A stretch of DNA of 64,000 nucleotides from contig NZ_JACHYE010000009.1 in the NCBI RefSeq assembly GCF_014192645.1, positions 62,001-126,000 of the forward strand. Reading direction: 5' to 3'. The number at the start of each line of letters is the position of its first letter. The stretch's first letter is position 1. The notes beneath the pieces were generated by a model, which did no database searches, had not been told where the DNA came from, and was given only the letters and a program-made list of their open reading frames with translations. Positions 1-10,061 of the stretch are shown one piece after another. This DNA comes from Herbaspirillum sp. Sphag64. Its GTDB lineage: Bacteria > Pseudomonadota > Gammaproteobacteria > Burkholderiales > Burkholderiaceae_D. A program made the position numbers and the translations under genes.

Positions 1-1
1 C

Positions 2-1708
2 TGCGGCGCCCGGGTGCGTGTGGCCGATACCCGTGATGCAGCGGCGGTCGCTGACCGTCTGGCGCAGTTGCGGGCGACCGCTCCAGAGGCTGAATTCATT
101 GGTGCACAGCCGTTTTCGGCAACCTTGCTCGATGGTATTGATGTTGTTGCAGTCAGTCCCGGGCTGTCGCCGCAGCGTGAACTCGCTGAATTGAGCGGCG
201 TAGCCGCACAGCGTGAAATACCGCTGTGGGGTGAAATGGAATTGTTTGCCCAGGCGCTGGCAGCCTTGCGCAGCGAACGTGCCTATGCACCCAAGGTGAT
301 TGCGATCACCGGCACCAACGGCAAGACCACGGTGACCAGTCTGACGGGCAATCTGTGCCGTCGTGCAGGCTTGACCACCAAGGTTGCCGGCAATATCAGC
401 CCAGCTGTGCTGGATGTATTGCGTCAGGCATTGAGTGAAGATGCTGCCCTGGCAGTGCAGCGTGCGCAGGAGCGCGAGCAAGCAGCTTTGATGGAGGCCG
501 AGGCTGCGCGAGTTGCTGCAGTGCCAGTTGAATCGGCTGTCCCCCTCGTCGCGACAGAGCACGAGCTACAGACAGCAGAAGTACAGGAAACGTCAGACGC
601 ATTAGAAGTACCTGAAGTACCACAAGTGTCAGAAGTACCAGAAGAAGTAGTGGCTTCAGTCGAGCTGACTGAAGCCGTGCTGCCGGTTACAGAGCCTGCT
701 ACTCCCGTCTATACCGGCAATTTGCCGCAGGCCTGGGTGCTGGAGCTATCGAGCTTCCAGTTACACACCACTTATAGTTTGCAGCCAGATGCGGCAACCG
801 TCCTCAATGTCACACAGGACCATCTGGACTGGCACGGCAGCATGGAGGCCTATGCCGCCGACAAGCAAAGAATTTTTGGCAACGACACTATCCGCGTGCT
901 CAATCGTGACGACGCGCGCGTGATCCAGATGGGCGGTGTAGCGGCAACGATCTCCAGCTTTGGGTTGGATGCGCCCCGCAAGGCAGGTGATTTTGGTCTG
1001 GTTGACGAAAATGGCATGCTCTGGCTCGCCAATGCCGTCGCGACCGAAGACGATGAAAAGCCACAGGGACGTCGCAAGAAAGACCTCAAAGAGGAAACAC
1101 CATTTCTGCTCAAGCGCCTGATGCCAGCCGATGCGCTACGTATTCGTGGCTTGCACAATGCACTCAATGCGCTGGCAGCACTGGCCTTATGCCGCGCCAT
1201 TGATCTGCCACTGGCACCGTTGCTGCACGGTTTGCGTGAGTATGCGGGCGAACCGCATCGGGTCGAACTGGTTACCACGATTCAGGACGTTGAATATTAC
1301 GACGACAGCAAAGGTACCAATGTCGGGGCGACGGTGGCCGCATTGAACGGGCTCGGTCATGGCGGCAAGCCAAACCGGCTGTTACTGATTGCCGGCGGCG
1401 ACGGCAAAGGCCAGGACTTTACGCCACTGGCAGAGCCGCTGAACAAGTACGGGCGTGCCGTATTCCTGATCGGTCGCGACGCCGCTGCGATTCGCGGCGC
1501 GGTAGCAGCGACGGGTATTACTCTGGTCGATTGCAACTCGCTCGAAGAAGCTGTGCAAAAAGCTGGTGAGATAGCGCGTGCCGGAGAAGCTGTCCTGCTG
1601 TCGCCTGCTTGCGCCAGTCTGGACATGTTCCGCAACTATGCCCATCGGGCTGAAGTGTTTGTGGATGCCGTGCGTGAACTGGCGCTCTCACGTGGTGAGG
1701 TGATGTGA
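2..1708 (+). CDS. murD: UDP-N-acetylmuramoyl-L-alanine--D-glutamate ligase, 5' truncated by window
   Basis: Cytoplasmic Mur ligase that adds D-glutamate to UDP-MurNAc-L-Ala using ATP. The reading frame is open from base 2, so the start and the first part of the N-terminal Rossmann domain lie upstream; the GTG at 14 is internal. The ATP-binding motif GTNGKTT lies near visible residue 105, LELSSFQL near 248, the central-domain D-x-L-D-W-H segment follows, and YYDDSKGTN and the closing [10 protein letters not shown] are in the C-terminal domain. The 568 visible residues already exceed a usual MurD of 450-500. The excess is a Glu/Val/Pro/Ala-rich insertion at about visible residues 145-240 (bases 434-722), plus a shorter charged insert near base 1050. 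The stop overlaps the ftsW start by one base, as expected in the dcw operon. Confidence 0.96.
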   Translation, partial: CGARVRVADTRDAAAVADRLAQLRATAPEAEFIGAQPFSATLLDGIDVVAVSPGLSPQRELAELSGVAAQREIPLWGEMELFAQALAALRSERAYAPKVIAITGTNGKTTVTSLTGNLCRRAGLTTKVAGNISPAVLDVLRQALSEDAALAVQRAQEREQAALMEAEAARVAAVPVESAVPLVATEHELQTAEVQETSDALEVPEVPQVSEVPEEVVASVELTEAVLPVTEPATPVYTGNLPQAWVLELSSFQLHTTYSLQPDAATVLNVTQDHLDWHGSMEAYAADKQRIFGNDTIRVLNRDDARVIQMGGVAATISSFGLDAPRKAGDFGLVDENGMLWLANAVATEDDEKPQGRRKKDLKEETPFLLKRLMPADALRIRGLHNALNALAALALCRAIDLPLAPLLHGLREYAGEPHRVELVTTIQDVEYYDDSKGTNVGATVAALNGLGHGGKPNRLLLIAGGDGKGQDFTPLAEPLNKYGRAVFLIGRDAAAIRGAVAATGITLVDCNSLEEAVQKAGEIARAGEAVLLSPACASLDMFRNYAHRAEVFVDAVRELALSRGEVM

Positions 1709-2982
1709 TGAAACTGAGCCTGTCATCCATTACCGGCTGGTTCAGCCCGAAAGAGGCGGTCGCAGGGCGCGCGCGTGGAGGCATGCGGGACAGCGCCTAT
1801 GCCGGTGGCAGCCTCAAGGGTATCAGCGGGATTGAACAGCGCTCGCGGATGATGCAGTACGACCAGCCTTTGGTCTGGGTCGTGATCCTGCTGATGTTGT
1901 TTGGCATGGTGATGGTGTATTCAGCATCGATTGCCTTACCCGATTCACCCAAATACGCGAATTACAAGACTTCCTATTTCCTGGTGCGGCAGGCGGTGTT
2001 CATTGCAGTATCCCTGCTGCTTGGGTTGCTGGTGTTCCGGGTCAAGATCGAAACCTGGCAAAAGATGGCGCCCTATTTGTTTGTTGGCACGTTGGTGTTG
2101 CTGGCAATGGTGCTGATCCCCGGCATCGGCAAGGGTGTCAATGGCGCCAAGCGCTGGTTGTCATTCAAGGTGTTCAACCTGCAGCCGTCGGAACTGATGA
2201 AGCTGTTCATTGTCCTGTACGCAGCCGATTACACGGTGCGCAAGCAGGAGGTGATGCACAAGCTGACCAAGGGTTTCCTGCCGATGACGGTAGCGGTTGG
2301 CGTGGTTGGTTTGCTGCTGCTGCTGGAGCCCGATCTGGGCGCGTTCGGCGTGATCGTCTGCATCGCCATGGGTATTCTGTTTTTGGGCGGGATCAACGGC
2401 GTCTGGTTCGGCGGTATTGGTGCCACGCTGGTCGGTATTTTCTCGCTCGTGATTGTGTTGTCGCCGTGGCGGCGTGAACGGATCTTTGCCTACCTCAACC
2501 CGTGGGTTGAGGAGAACGCACAGGGCAAGGCTTATCAGTTGTCGCATTCGCTGATCGCTTTTGGACGCGGCGAGCTGTTTGGCGTTGGTCTGGGCGGCAG
2601 TGTCGAGAAACTGCATTACCTGCCGGAGGCGCATACCGACTTCCTGCTAGCGGTCATTGGTGAGGAGCTGGGCTTTGTTGGCGTCTTGGTCGTTGTGCTG
2701 CTGTTCTACTGGTTGGTCAAGCATGCCTTTGAGATTGGTCGGCAGGCGATTGCACTGGATCTGACCTTTTCTGGGCTGGTGGCCAAGGGTGTTGGCATTT
2801 GGCTGGGCGTGCAGGCCTTCATCAACATGGGCGTCAATCTGGGTTTGCTGCCGACCAAGGGTTTGACTTTGCCGCTGATGAGCTACGGTGGCTCGGGTTT
2901 GTTGATTAATTGTGTAGGACTGGCGATTTTGTTGCGGATTGATTATGAAAACCGGGTGCTGATGCGGGGAGGCCGTCTATGA
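1708..2982 (+). CDS. ftsW: Lipid II polymerase / division SEDS protein FtsW
   Basis: Integral membrane SEDS glycosyltransferase that polymerises lipid II at the septum with its class B PBP partner. About 50 soluble N-terminal residues precede some ten hydrophobic segments. Visible SEDS motifs are NGAKRWL, the PSELMK segment, EPDLGA and, near the end, PLMSYGGSG. At 424 aa the length is normal. I prefer the ATG at 1708, which overlaps the murD stop by one base and has GGTGAGG upstream; a GTG one codon earlier is possible. The 3' end overlaps murG by an ATGA, implying translational coupling. Confidence 0.95.
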   Translation: MKLSLSSITGWFSPKEAVAGRARGGMRDSAYAGGSLKGISGIEQRSRMMQYDQPLVWVVILLMLFGMVMVYSASIALPDSPKYANYKTSYFLVRQAVFIAVSLLLGLLVFRVKIETWQKMAPYLFVGTLVLLAMVLIPGIGKGVNGAKRWLSFKVFNLQPSELMKLFIVLYAADYTVRKQEVMHKLTKGFLPMTVAVGVVGLLLLLEPDLGAFGVIVCIAMGILFLGGINGVWFGGIGATLVGIFSLVIVLSPWRRERIFAYLNPWVEENAQGKAYQLSHSLIAFGRGELFGVGLGGSVEKLHYLPEAHTDFLLAVIGEELGFVGVLVVVLLFYWLVKHAFEIGRQAIALDLTFSGLVAKGVGIWLGVQAFINMGVNLGLLPTKGLTLPLMSYGGSGLLINCVGLAILLRIDYENRVLMRGGRL

Positions 2983-4061
2983 CCGCGCCCAAGCGTCTGT
3001 TGATTATGGCCGCCGGGACTGGTGGTCACATCTTCCCGGGTCTGGCGATAGCCGAGACCATGCGTGCGCGCGGCTGGATCGTTTCGTGGTTGGGTACCAC
3101 GCATGGTATGGAGCGCGATCTGGTGCCACGCCATGGCGTCGAGATGGACACGATCGTCTTCGCCGGATTGCGTGGCAAGGGCTGGCAGCACACGGTCAAG
3201 GGTGTGTGGCGTCTGGTTGCCAGCTTTGCTACCTGCCTGCGCATTATTGGCAAGCGGCAGCCCGATGTGGTGTTGGGCATGGGTGGTTACGTGACGGTGC
3301 CGGGTGGATTGATGGCGCGCTTGCGCGGTGTGCCGCTGGCACTGGTCAATGCCGATGCAGCGTTGCTCTTGTCCAACAAGACACTGACACCGCTGGCGGA
3401 CAAGGTTTTGTTTGGCTTTCCTGCCGATTTTGGCAAGGCGGCAAGCAAGGCAGAAGTGACCGGTAACCCGGTGCGCCAGGAAATCATCGATCTGGGTGCG
3501 CCACAACCGCGCTATGCCCAGCGCAGCGGACCACTGCGAATTCTGGTGGTGGGTGGCAGTCTGGGTGCCAAGGTACTCAATGAATGTGTGCCGGCAGCGC
3601 TGGCCAGATTACCTGCCTCGTTGCCCGTGCAGGTGACGCATCAGTCCGGCAAGCAGCATATCGAAGCATTGCGTGCAGCCTATGCGCAAGCGGGCGTGAG
3701 CGCCGAAGTGCTTGATTTTATCGACGACATGCCGCGCCGCTACGCGCAGACCGATCTGGTGATTTGCCGTGCCGGTGCGATCACGATTTCGGAGCTGACC
3801 GCAGCAGGCGTGGCCAGTGTTCTTGTGCCGCTAGTCGCATCAACTACCTCACACCAGCGTGATAACGCCAAGTGGATGGCGCAGGCACAGGCAGCCGTAC
3901 ATCTACCGCAAACAGAACTGACGCCGGATAGTCTGGCGCAGTTGTTACAGACATTGGATCGGCCGGCCTGCCTCACACTGGCGCAGGCGGCTTACGAACA
4001 AGGCAGGCGCGAGGCCAACGAGGCAATCGCGCAGGTGCTGGAAAAATTGGTGAAGCAATGA
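2979..4061 (+). CDS. murG: UDP-N-acetylglucosamine--lipid I GlcNAc transferase
   Basis: Peripheral inner-membrane GT28 glycosyltransferase that converts lipid I into lipid II. The glycine-rich loop [11 protein letters not shown] lies near residues 13-23, a second GGSLGA loop lies near residue 192, and the C-terminal donor site shows [11 protein letters not shown]. The 360-aa length matches the family. It overlaps ftsW and murC by ATGA at both ends, so it is a middle gene of the tightly coupled dcw operon. Confidence 0.97.
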   Translation: MTAPKRLLIMAAGTGGHIFPGLAIAETMRARGWIVSWLGTTHGMERDLVPRHGVEMDTIVFAGLRGKGWQHTVKGVWRLVASFATCLRIIGKRQPDVVLGMGGYVTVPGGLMARLRGVPLALVNADAALLLSNKTLTPLADKVLFGFPADFGKAASKAEVTGNPVRQEIIDLGAPQPRYAQRSGPLRILVVGGSLGAKVLNECVPAALARLPASLPVQVTHQSGKQHIEALRAAYAQAGVSAEVLDFIDDMPRRYAQTDLVICRAGAITISELTAAGVASVLVPLVASTTSHQRDNAKWMAQAQAAVHLPQTELTPDSLAQLLQTLDRPACLTLAQAAYEQGRREANEAIAQVLEKLVKQ

Positions 4062-5461
4062 AACATCGGGTTAAAAATATACATTTTGTCGGTATCGGTG
4101 GCTCAGGCATGAGCGGCATCGCCGAAGTCATGCTTAATCTGGGCTATGGCGTATCCGGTTCCGACCTCGGCAGCAACGCAGCAACGCAACGGCTCGAGCA
4201 GCTCGGTGCGCGCATTCTCTACGGCCACGCTGCTGATAACATTGCCGACGCGGATGCCATCGTCACCTCGACCGCCGTCAAGGCCGACAATCCGGAAGTA
4301 CTGGCTGCACGCAAGAAGCACATTCCGATCGTGCCACGTGCCGTGATGCTAGGCGAACTGATGCGTCTGAAGCAGGGTATCGCGATTGCCGGCACCCACG
4401 GCAAGACCACTACCACCAGTCTGGTGGCCAGCGTGCTGGCACAAGGAGGGCTGGACCCAACGTTTGTGATTGGTGGCCGCCTTACCAGTGCCGGTGCCAA
4501 CGCCAAACTGGGTTCTGGCGACTTCATCGTGGCTGAAGCCGATGAGTCGGATGCCTCATTCCTGAATCTGACCCCCGTGATTGAAGTCATCACCAATATC
4601 GATGCCGATCACATGGAGACCTACAACCACGACTTTGCCAAGCTCAAGCAGGCATTCGTGGAATTCACGCAGCGCTTGCCGTTTTATGGTGTGGCGGTGT
4701 TGTGCCTGGATGATCCACACGTTCGCGAAATCATGCCGATGATCTCCAAGCCTATCCTTACTTATGGCTTCCATGAAGACGCTGATATTCGCGCCATTGA
4801 TGCCAGGGCAGTCGATGGCAAGATGGAGTTCACCGCAATTCAGGACGGTTACGCACCGATGCAGGTCAGTCTGAATCAGCCAGGTATGCACAACGTCCAG
4901 AACGCCTGCGCGGCGATTGCGATTGCCCGCGAACTCGATGTGGCCGATGTTGACACGCAAAAGGCACTGACCGAATTCAATGGAGTTGGTCGTCGATTTA
5001 CGCGTTACGGCAATGTGCCGCTTAAGGATGCAGACGGCAAGCCGGCAGGTTCCTTCACACTGGTCGATGACTACGGTCACCACCCGGTGGAAACCGCCGC
5101 AACCATTGCTGCAGCGCGTGGTGCTTACCCGGGACGCCGCCTGGTACTGGCATTCCAGCCACATCGCTATACCCGTACCCGCGATCTGTTCGAGGATTTC
5201 GTCAAGGTGCTGTCCTCGCCTGACGTGCTGGTATTGGGTGAAGTCTATGCCGCCGGTGAGCAGCCAATCGTGGCCGCCGATGGCCGTGCGCTGGCGCATG
5301 CGCTGCGCGTCGCAGGCAAGGTGGAGCCGGTGTTTGTTGAAGATATCGCAGACATGCCGGCCACCATCCTCAATGTGGTGCGCGACGGCGATGTCGTCAT
5401 GACCATGGGTGCCGGCTCCATCAGTGGCGTACCCGCCAAACTGACTGCACAGGGGGCATGA
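4058..5461 (+). CDS. murC: UDP-N-acetylmuramate--L-alanine ligase
   Basis: First Mur ligase of the pathway: joins L-alanine to UDP-MurNAc with ATP in the cytoplasm. The N-terminal Rossmann motif [11 protein letters not shown] lies at residues 10-20, the Walker-type ATP loop [10 protein letters not shown] at 111-120, EADESDASF in the central domain, and VDDYGHHP followed by FQPHRYTRT in the C-terminal domain. At 467 aa it is a standard MurC. The GTHGKT form and the DDYGHHP motif separate it from MurD upstream; the related Mpl is encoded separately at 53.6 kb. Overlaps with murG and ddlB are 4 bases each. Confidence 0.97.
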   Translation: MKHRVKNIHFVGIGGSGMSGIAEVMLNLGYGVSGSDLGSNAATQRLEQLGARILYGHAADNIADADAIVTSTAVKADNPEVLAARKKHIPIVPRAVMLGELMRLKQGIAIAGTHGKTTTTSLVASVLAQGGLDPTFVIGGRLTSAGANAKLGSGDFIVAEADESDASFLNLTPVIEVITNIDADHMETYNHDFAKLKQAFVEFTQRLPFYGVAVLCLDDPHVREIMPMISKPILTYGFHEDADIRAIDARAVDGKMEFTAIQDGYAPMQVSLNQPGMHNVQNACAAIAIARELDVADVDTQKALTEFNGVGRRFTRYGNVPLKDADGKPAGSFTLVDDYGHHPVETAATIAAARGAYPGRRLVLAFQPHRYTRTRDLFEDFVKVLSSPDVLVLGEVYAAGEQPIVAADGRALAHALRVAGKVEPVFVEDIADMPATILNVVRDGDVVMTMGAGSISGVPAKLTAQGA

Positions 5462-6474
5462 TGAGCAATTTCTCGGCACAGCAATTTGGCAAGGTCGGTG
5501 TGCTCTTCGGTGGTCGTTCTGCCGAGCGCGAAGTCTCGATCATGTCAGGTACCGGCGTCTTGCAGGCGCTGCGAAGCAAGGGCGTGAATGCGCATCCGTT
5601 TGATCCGGCGCAACGCAGTCTGGCAGAACTCGCTGCCGAACGTTTTGATCGTGTGTTCATTGCCCTGCATGGACGTTATGGCGAAGACGGCACACTGCAA
5701 GGCGCGCTGGAGCAGCTTGGTATTCCGTATACCGGTCCTGGTGTGATGTCGTCTGCCATCGCGATGGACAAGATCATGACCAAGCGGATCTGGCTCGGTC
5801 ACGGTTTGCCAACACCGCGTTTTCTGGAGCTGGACCGCAGCACCTCGTTAGAGGAACTGCGCCAGGTTCCCGATGTACTGGGTTTGCCGCTGATGCTCAA
5901 GGCACCGCATGAAGGCTCGACTATTGGTATCGCCAAGGTTGCCGGTTATTCCGAGATGCAGGAAGGTTTTGCACTCTGTGCCAAATATGACGCCATCGTG
6001 CTGGCAGAGGAGTTCGTACGCGGACGCGAGCTGACTGTGCCAGTTCTCGGACAGGGCCGCAATGCGCGTGCATTGCCCGTGATCGAGATCTGTGCGCCGG
6101 ACGGCAACTACGACTATCAGCACAAGTACTTTGGCGATGAGACCAAGTACCTGTGCCCGGCACCGCTGGACGCGGCGCTGACTGAGCGCATCCAGACGCT
6201 GGCAGAGCGTGCATTCAATGCACTGGGTTGCCGCGGCTGGGCGCGTGTGGATTTCATGCTGCGTGCCAGTGACAACGAACCGTTCCTGCTGGAGATCAAT
6301 ACTTCGCCGGGAATGACTGGTCACTCGCTCGTGCCGATGTCAGCCAAGCAGGCCGGTTTGAGCTATGAAGATTTGTGCTGCGAAATCCTGCGCTCGGCGG
6401 CGCTGGATCTGCAGCCATCAAGTGACTGGAAGCCGCAGGTGAGCGCGGCTGCCGATGTGACGGATCAGGAGTAA
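5458..6474 (+). CDS. ddlB: D-alanine--D-alanine ligase
   Basis: ATP-grasp enzyme that makes D-Ala-D-Ala for the MurF step. The N-terminal motif [13 protein letters not shown] and the [10 protein letters not shown] segment are typical, [11 protein letters not shown] lies in the ATP-grasp region, and [15 protein letters not shown] near residue 280 supplies Mg-binding residues. The length of 338 aa is normal. The start overlaps the murC stop (ATGA); a second ATG follows at once, so the product could begin one residue later. The B suffix is used because the gene lies in the dcw cluster. Confidence 0.96.
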   Translation: MMSNFSAQQFGKVGVLFGGRSAEREVSIMSGTGVLQALRSKGVNAHPFDPAQRSLAELAAERFDRVFIALHGRYGEDGTLQGALEQLGIPYTGPGVMSSAIAMDKIMTKRIWLGHGLPTPRFLELDRSTSLEELRQVPDVLGLPLMLKAPHEGSTIGIAKVAGYSEMQEGFALCAKYDAIVLAEEFVRGRELTVPVLGQGRNARALPVIEICAPDGNYDYQHKYFGDETKYLCPAPLDAALTERIQTLAERAFNALGCRGWARVDFMLRASDNEPFLLEINTSPGMTGHSLVPMSAKQAGLSYEDLCCEILRSAALDLQPSSDWKPQVSAAADVTDQE

Positions 6475-6483
6475 ACGGGAGCC

Positions 6484-7254
6484 ATGTGGCAAGACGTCAA
6501 AATGTTGAATGCCATCACCAATACCTTGCTGGTATTGGTGTTGCTCGCATTGTTGGCGTCTGGTACCTGGTGGGTGGTGCAACGGCCGATGTTCACGCTC
6601 AAGACGATTCGGGTTGAAGGTGAGATGGATGCGCCGCTGCGACGTGTCAATGCATTGACGATTCGTGCCAGTGCCTTGCCAAGAATCCAGGGCAATTTTT
6701 TTACCGCCGATCTCAATGCCGTGCGTCAGGCATTTGAATCGGTACCGTGGGTGCGTAAGGCGATGGTGCGCCGCGAATGGCCGAACAAGCTGATCGTGAC
6801 GGTTGAAGAGCATCGCGCACTCGGTACCTGGGGTGATGAAGGACGTTTATTGTCGGTCAAGGGTGATGTATTCACGGCCAATCTGGCAGAAGCCGAGGAT
6901 GACGGTGCCTTGCTTGAGTTTGATGGGCCGGAGGGTAGTGAGAAAGATGTGGCGACGCGGTTTGAACAGTTCAAGCAATGGTTTGCACCGATCAAGCTGA
7001 CGCCGCAAGCGGTAGCACTGTCGAATCGCTATGCCTGGACGGTCAAGCTTGATAACGGGATGACAGTGCAGTTGGGCAGGTCCGACAGCGACGCGACGCT
7101 CAAGGAGCGCATTGCGCGACTGGTGGCGGTGTATCCGCAGTTGCTGGATCGGTTGCAGGGCAAGATTGAAGATGTTGACATGCGTTATCCCAATGGCCTT
7201 GCATTGAAGGCCGATGGTTTGGTATTGGCAGCATTGAACGGAAAGAAAAAATAA
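6484..7254 (+). CDS. ftsQ: Cell division protein FtsQ
   Basis: Bitopic inner-membrane divisome protein that recruits FtsB/FtsL. A short N-terminal tail is followed by one membrane span at about residues 10-30 (rich in Leu/Val/Ala), then a POTRA-like domain beginning FTLKTIRVEG, and a beta domain with VPWVRKAMVRREWPN, the most typical FtsQ segment. The 256-aa length fits. It sits 9 bases after ddlB and 10 before ftsA. The ribosome site is poorly placed (GGGAG two bases from ATG), so a start at the internal ATG at 6502 is possible. Confidence 0.93.
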   Translation: MWQDVKMLNAITNTLLVLVLLALLASGTWWVVQRPMFTLKTIRVEGEMDAPLRRVNALTIRASALPRIQGNFFTADLNAVRQAFESVPWVRKAMVRREWPNKLIVTVEEHRALGTWGDEGRLLSVKGDVFTANLAEAEDDGALLEFDGPEGSEKDVATRFEQFKQWFAPIKLTPQAVALSNRYAWTVKLDNGMTVQLGRSDSDATLKERIARLVAVYPQLLDRLQGKIEDVDMRYPNGLALKADGLVLAALNGKKK

Positions 7255-7264
7255 GCGGAATAAT

Positions 7265-8497
7265 ATGACAAAAGACGCCAAAAATTTGATCGTCGGCCTC
7301 GACATCGGCACCTCCAAAGTGGTGGCCGTAGTGGCTGAGGTATTGCAGGATGGTCGCCATGAGGTGATCGGTCTGGGCCAGTCCGAATCCAAGGGGCTCA
7401 AGAAGGGGGTCGTGGTCAATATCGAGGCTACCGTAGAGTCGATTCAGCGCGCCCTCGAAGAGGCTGAGTTGATGGCCGACTGCAAGATCCGCAATGTCTA
7501 TACCGGGATTGCCGGTAGTCATATCCGTAGTTTCAATTCCAGCGGCATGGTGGCGATCAAGGATAAGGAAGTCAGCGCTGCGGACGTCTCGCGCGTTATC
7601 GAAACCGCCAAGGCAGTCAACATCCCAACTGACCAGCAATTGCTGCATACCGTACCGCAGGAATTCATCGTCGATAACCAGGAGGATGTGCGCGAACCAA
7701 TCGGTATGAGCGGAATCAGGCTGGAAGTGAAGGTGCATATCGTCACTGGTGCCGTGTCTGCGGTTCAGAACATCGTCAAGTGCGTGCGCCGTTGCGGTTT
7801 GGAAGTATCCGATCTGATTTTGCAACCGATGGCCTCGGCTGATTCGGTGTTGACACCGGACGAGCGTGAACTGGGCGTAGTGCTGGTGGATATCGGCGGT
7901 GGTACCACCGACGTGGCCGTGTTTACCGAAGGGGCGATTCGTCACACCGCCGTGATCCCGATTGCCGGCGACCAGATTACCAATGACATCGCGATGGCCT
8001 TGCGCACGCCGACATTGGAGGCAGAGGAAATCAAGCTGCGTTACGGCGTTGCCAAGCAGATTCTGGCGGATCCGGGCGAAACCCTGGAAGTGCCGGGCTT
8101 GGGTGACCGCAATCCGCGCACCTTGTCGCGTCAGGCGTTGGCCGCCGTGATTGAACCGCGCGTAGAAGAGCTGTTTGCGCTGGTGCATCAGGTGGTGCGC
8201 GAGTCGGGTTACGAAGAGGTGCTGTCGTCGGGCATCGTACTCACCGGTGGCTCAGCAATGATGCCGGGAATGATTGAGCTGGCAGAGGATATTTTCCTCA
8301 AGCCGGCCCGACTGGGGACCCCGGAGTATAGCGGTCAGCTCGCCGATGTGGTGCGCAGCCCCCGTTATTCGACCGTATTGGGATTGTTGTTGGAAGCAAA
8401 AAAGCAGTATCTGCGTGGTTACATCGTGACCCGACAGGAAGGCTCGGTCAAAGCAATTTGGCAGCGCATGAAGGAATGGTTTTTAGGGAATTTTTAA
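7265..8497 (+). CDS. ftsA: Cell division protein FtsA, actin-like Z-ring membrane tether
   Basis: Actin-fold ATPase that anchors FtsZ to the membrane. The phosphate-1 loop GLDIGTSKVVAVV lies near residue 11, the SHMA/1C domain follows, the phosphate-2 motif VDIGGGTTDVAVF lies near residue 209, and the adenosine motif TGGSAMMPGM near residue 325. The C-terminus WQRMKEWFLGNF is a typical amphipathic membrane-targeting helix. At 410 aa it is full length. A 169-bp gap with short T-rich repeats separates it from ftsZ. Confidence 0.97.
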   Translation: MTKDAKNLIVGLDIGTSKVVAVVAEVLQDGRHEVIGLGQSESKGLKKGVVVNIEATVESIQRALEEAELMADCKIRNVYTGIAGSHIRSFNSSGMVAIKDKEVSAADVSRVIETAKAVNIPTDQQLLHTVPQEFIVDNQEDVREPIGMSGIRLEVKVHIVTGAVSAVQNIVKCVRRCGLEVSDLILQPMASADSVLTPDERELGVVLVDIGGGTTDVAVFTEGAIRHTAVIPIAGDQITNDIAMALRTPTLEAEEIKLRYGVAKQILADPGETLEVPGLGDRNPRTLSRQALAAVIEPRVEELFALVHQVVRESGYEEVLSSGIVLTGGSAMMPGMIELAEDIFLKPARLGTPEYSGQLADVVRSPRYSTVLGLLLEAKKQYLRGYIVTRQEGSVKAIWQRMKEWFLGNF

Positions 8498-8666
8498 GTT
8501 TTAGATTTTCAAGTTTTGGTTTTTCAAGTTTTGAAGTAGTAGCAGTAAATCATTTTCAGAAACTGGGGTGATGTGAATCAGTAAAGCGCAGTTGTCAGTT
8601 GCTAGTCGTCACACCGCGTGATGCCTATCAACTGCAAGCTGCATACCATTAATTTAAGGAGTCATC

Positions 8667-9866
8667 ATGGAAATAGATATGCTCGACAATGCCACCCTCG
8701 GCACGATCATCAAGGTCGTGGGCGTCGGTGGCGCAGGCGGCAATGCGGTGCAGCACATGATCAACAAGGGCGTGTCCGGCGTTGAATTCATTGCTGCCAA
8801 CACCGATGCCCAAGCCTTGAAGCAATCCAAGGCCGACAATGTGATCCAGATCGGTGAAACCGGTCTGGGCGCAGGCATGCAGCCAGAAGTTGGCCGCCGT
8901 CTGGCTGAAGAAACCCGTTCGCGTATCGAAGATGCACTGCGTGGCGCGCACATGGTGTTTATCGCTGCCGGTATGGGTGGTGGTACTGGCACAGGTGCTG
9001 CTCCTGTCGTGGCCGAAGTGGCCAAGTCATTGGGTGCACTGACCGTTGCTGTGGTCTCCAAGCCTTTCTCGTACGAGGGACAGAAATGCATGGATATCGC
9101 TGATCAAGGTCTGGAAGCATTGAGCCAGCACGTTGATTCACTGATCATCATTCTCAACGAGAAGCTCGAAGAGATTTACGAAGATGACAGCATGATCGAA
9201 TGGCTGGGTCACGCCGATGACGTGCTCAACAACGCGGTTGCCGGTATTGCTGAAATCATCAATGTGCCAGGTCATATCAACGTTGACTTTAACGACGTCA
9301 AGACCATCATGGGCGAGCAAGGCAAGGCCATGATGGGTACTGCAACGGCATCCGGTGTAGATCGCGCTCGCGTGGCAGCAGAACAGGCGGTCGCATCGCC
9401 TCTGCTGGATGGTATCGATTTGTCGGGCGCGCGTGGCGTACTGGTCAATGTGACAGCCAGCCGTAACCTCAAGGGTAAGGAAATCAAGGAAGTCATGGCG
9501 ACAGTACGCGCGTTTGCCGCTGCTGATGCTTCTATCGCTCAAGGTATCGCCTATGACGACACCATGGGTGATGATATCCGTGTGACCGTTGTAGCAACCG
9601 GCCTGGGCCGTGCCCGCAAGTCGGTACAACTGGTGCAGTCGCCAATGTTGCGTACTGGTACGCACAATGAGCCAATGATGGCAGCCACTGGTGTGCTCAA
9701 TGGCGCGACAAGCGGTGCCGCGCAAGGTGCTGGTGCTGCTTTCGGTGGTATGAAGGCGCCTGCCGTATGGCGTCGCGAGTCGGCTTCCGATACTGTGCGT
9801 GCACTGGAAAAGAACGGAATGGAAACTTACGACATTCCAGCTTTCCTGCGTAAGCAGGCTGACTGA
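8667..9866 (+). CDS. ftsZ: Cell division tubulin homologue FtsZ
   Basis: GTPase that forms the Z ring. The N-terminal GVGGAGGNAV and the tubulin signature GGGTGTGAAP (residues 104-113) bind GTP, and the synergy-loop region NVDFNDVKTIM is intact. A short Ala/Gly-rich linker leads to the conserved tail YDIPAFLRKQAD, which FtsA and ZapD-type partners bind. At 399 aa it is complete. The start is supported by AAGGAG about 8 bases upstream. It ends the dcw cluster and is followed by two hairpins, the second a strong terminator. Confidence 0.98.
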   Translation: MEIDMLDNATLGTIIKVVGVGGAGGNAVQHMINKGVSGVEFIAANTDAQALKQSKADNVIQIGETGLGAGMQPEVGRRLAEETRSRIEDALRGAHMVFIAAGMGGGTGTGAAPVVAEVAKSLGALTVAVVSKPFSYEGQKCMDIADQGLEALSQHVDSLIIILNEKLEEIYEDDSMIEWLGHADDVLNNAVAGIAEIINVPGHINVDFNDVKTIMGEQGKAMMGTATASGVDRARVAAEQAVASPLLDGIDLSGARGVLVNVTASRNLKGKEIKEVMATVRAFAAADASIAQGIAYDDTMGDDIRVTVVATGLGRARKSVQLVQSPMLRTGTHNEPMMAATGVLNGATSGAAQGAGAAFGGMKAPAVWRRESASDTVRALEKNGMETYDIPAFLRKQAD

Positions 9867-9883
9867 TTCTCGTCAGCAAGCTG

Positions 9884-9922
9884 GCGCGGCGACAAGGCCT
9901 GTTCGGGCACTTGTCGCCGCGC
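9884..9922 (+). other. Perfect 13-bp hairpin downstream of ftsZ, possible antiterminator partner
   Basis: The arm GCGCGGCGACAAG (9884-9896) pairs exactly with CTTGTCGCCGCGC (9910-9922) around a 13-base loop. There is no U tract, so it is not itself an intrinsic terminator. The outer eight bases of both arms recur inverted in the terminator at 9961-9989, so the two structures could exchange partners. It may stabilise the ftsZ mRNA 3' end. Confidence 0.7.
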
Positions 9923-9960
9923 AGCAGTGATAGTCATAAACAGGCATACTCATGTCTGCG

Positions 9961-9996
9961 CGCCGCGCCTTTGCATGAAGAGCGCGGCGTTTTTTT
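9961..9996 (+). terminator. Intrinsic terminator after ftsZ
   Basis: CGCCGCGC (9961-9968) pairs with GCGCGGCG (9982-9989), followed directly by seven T residues. It separates ftsZ from the peroxiredoxin gene. An 8-codon ORF (9952-9978, peptide MSARRAFA) overlaps the 5' arm and stops in the loop. Confidence 0.85.
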
Positions 9997-10061
9997 GCCT
10001 TGCACAATGCACTACCATTGTTGCTTTCATCCGTATTTGTAATCAATAGAAGGACATCACT

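Noticed and set aside
7100-8188. 362-codon minus-strand frame across ftsA
   Set aside because: Shadow of a highly conserved gene; composition rich in His, Gln and Arg with no recognisable domain. Similar long antisense frames over ddlB/murC (4556-5479), secA (14321-15337) and nrdA (39386-40648) were rejected for the same reason.
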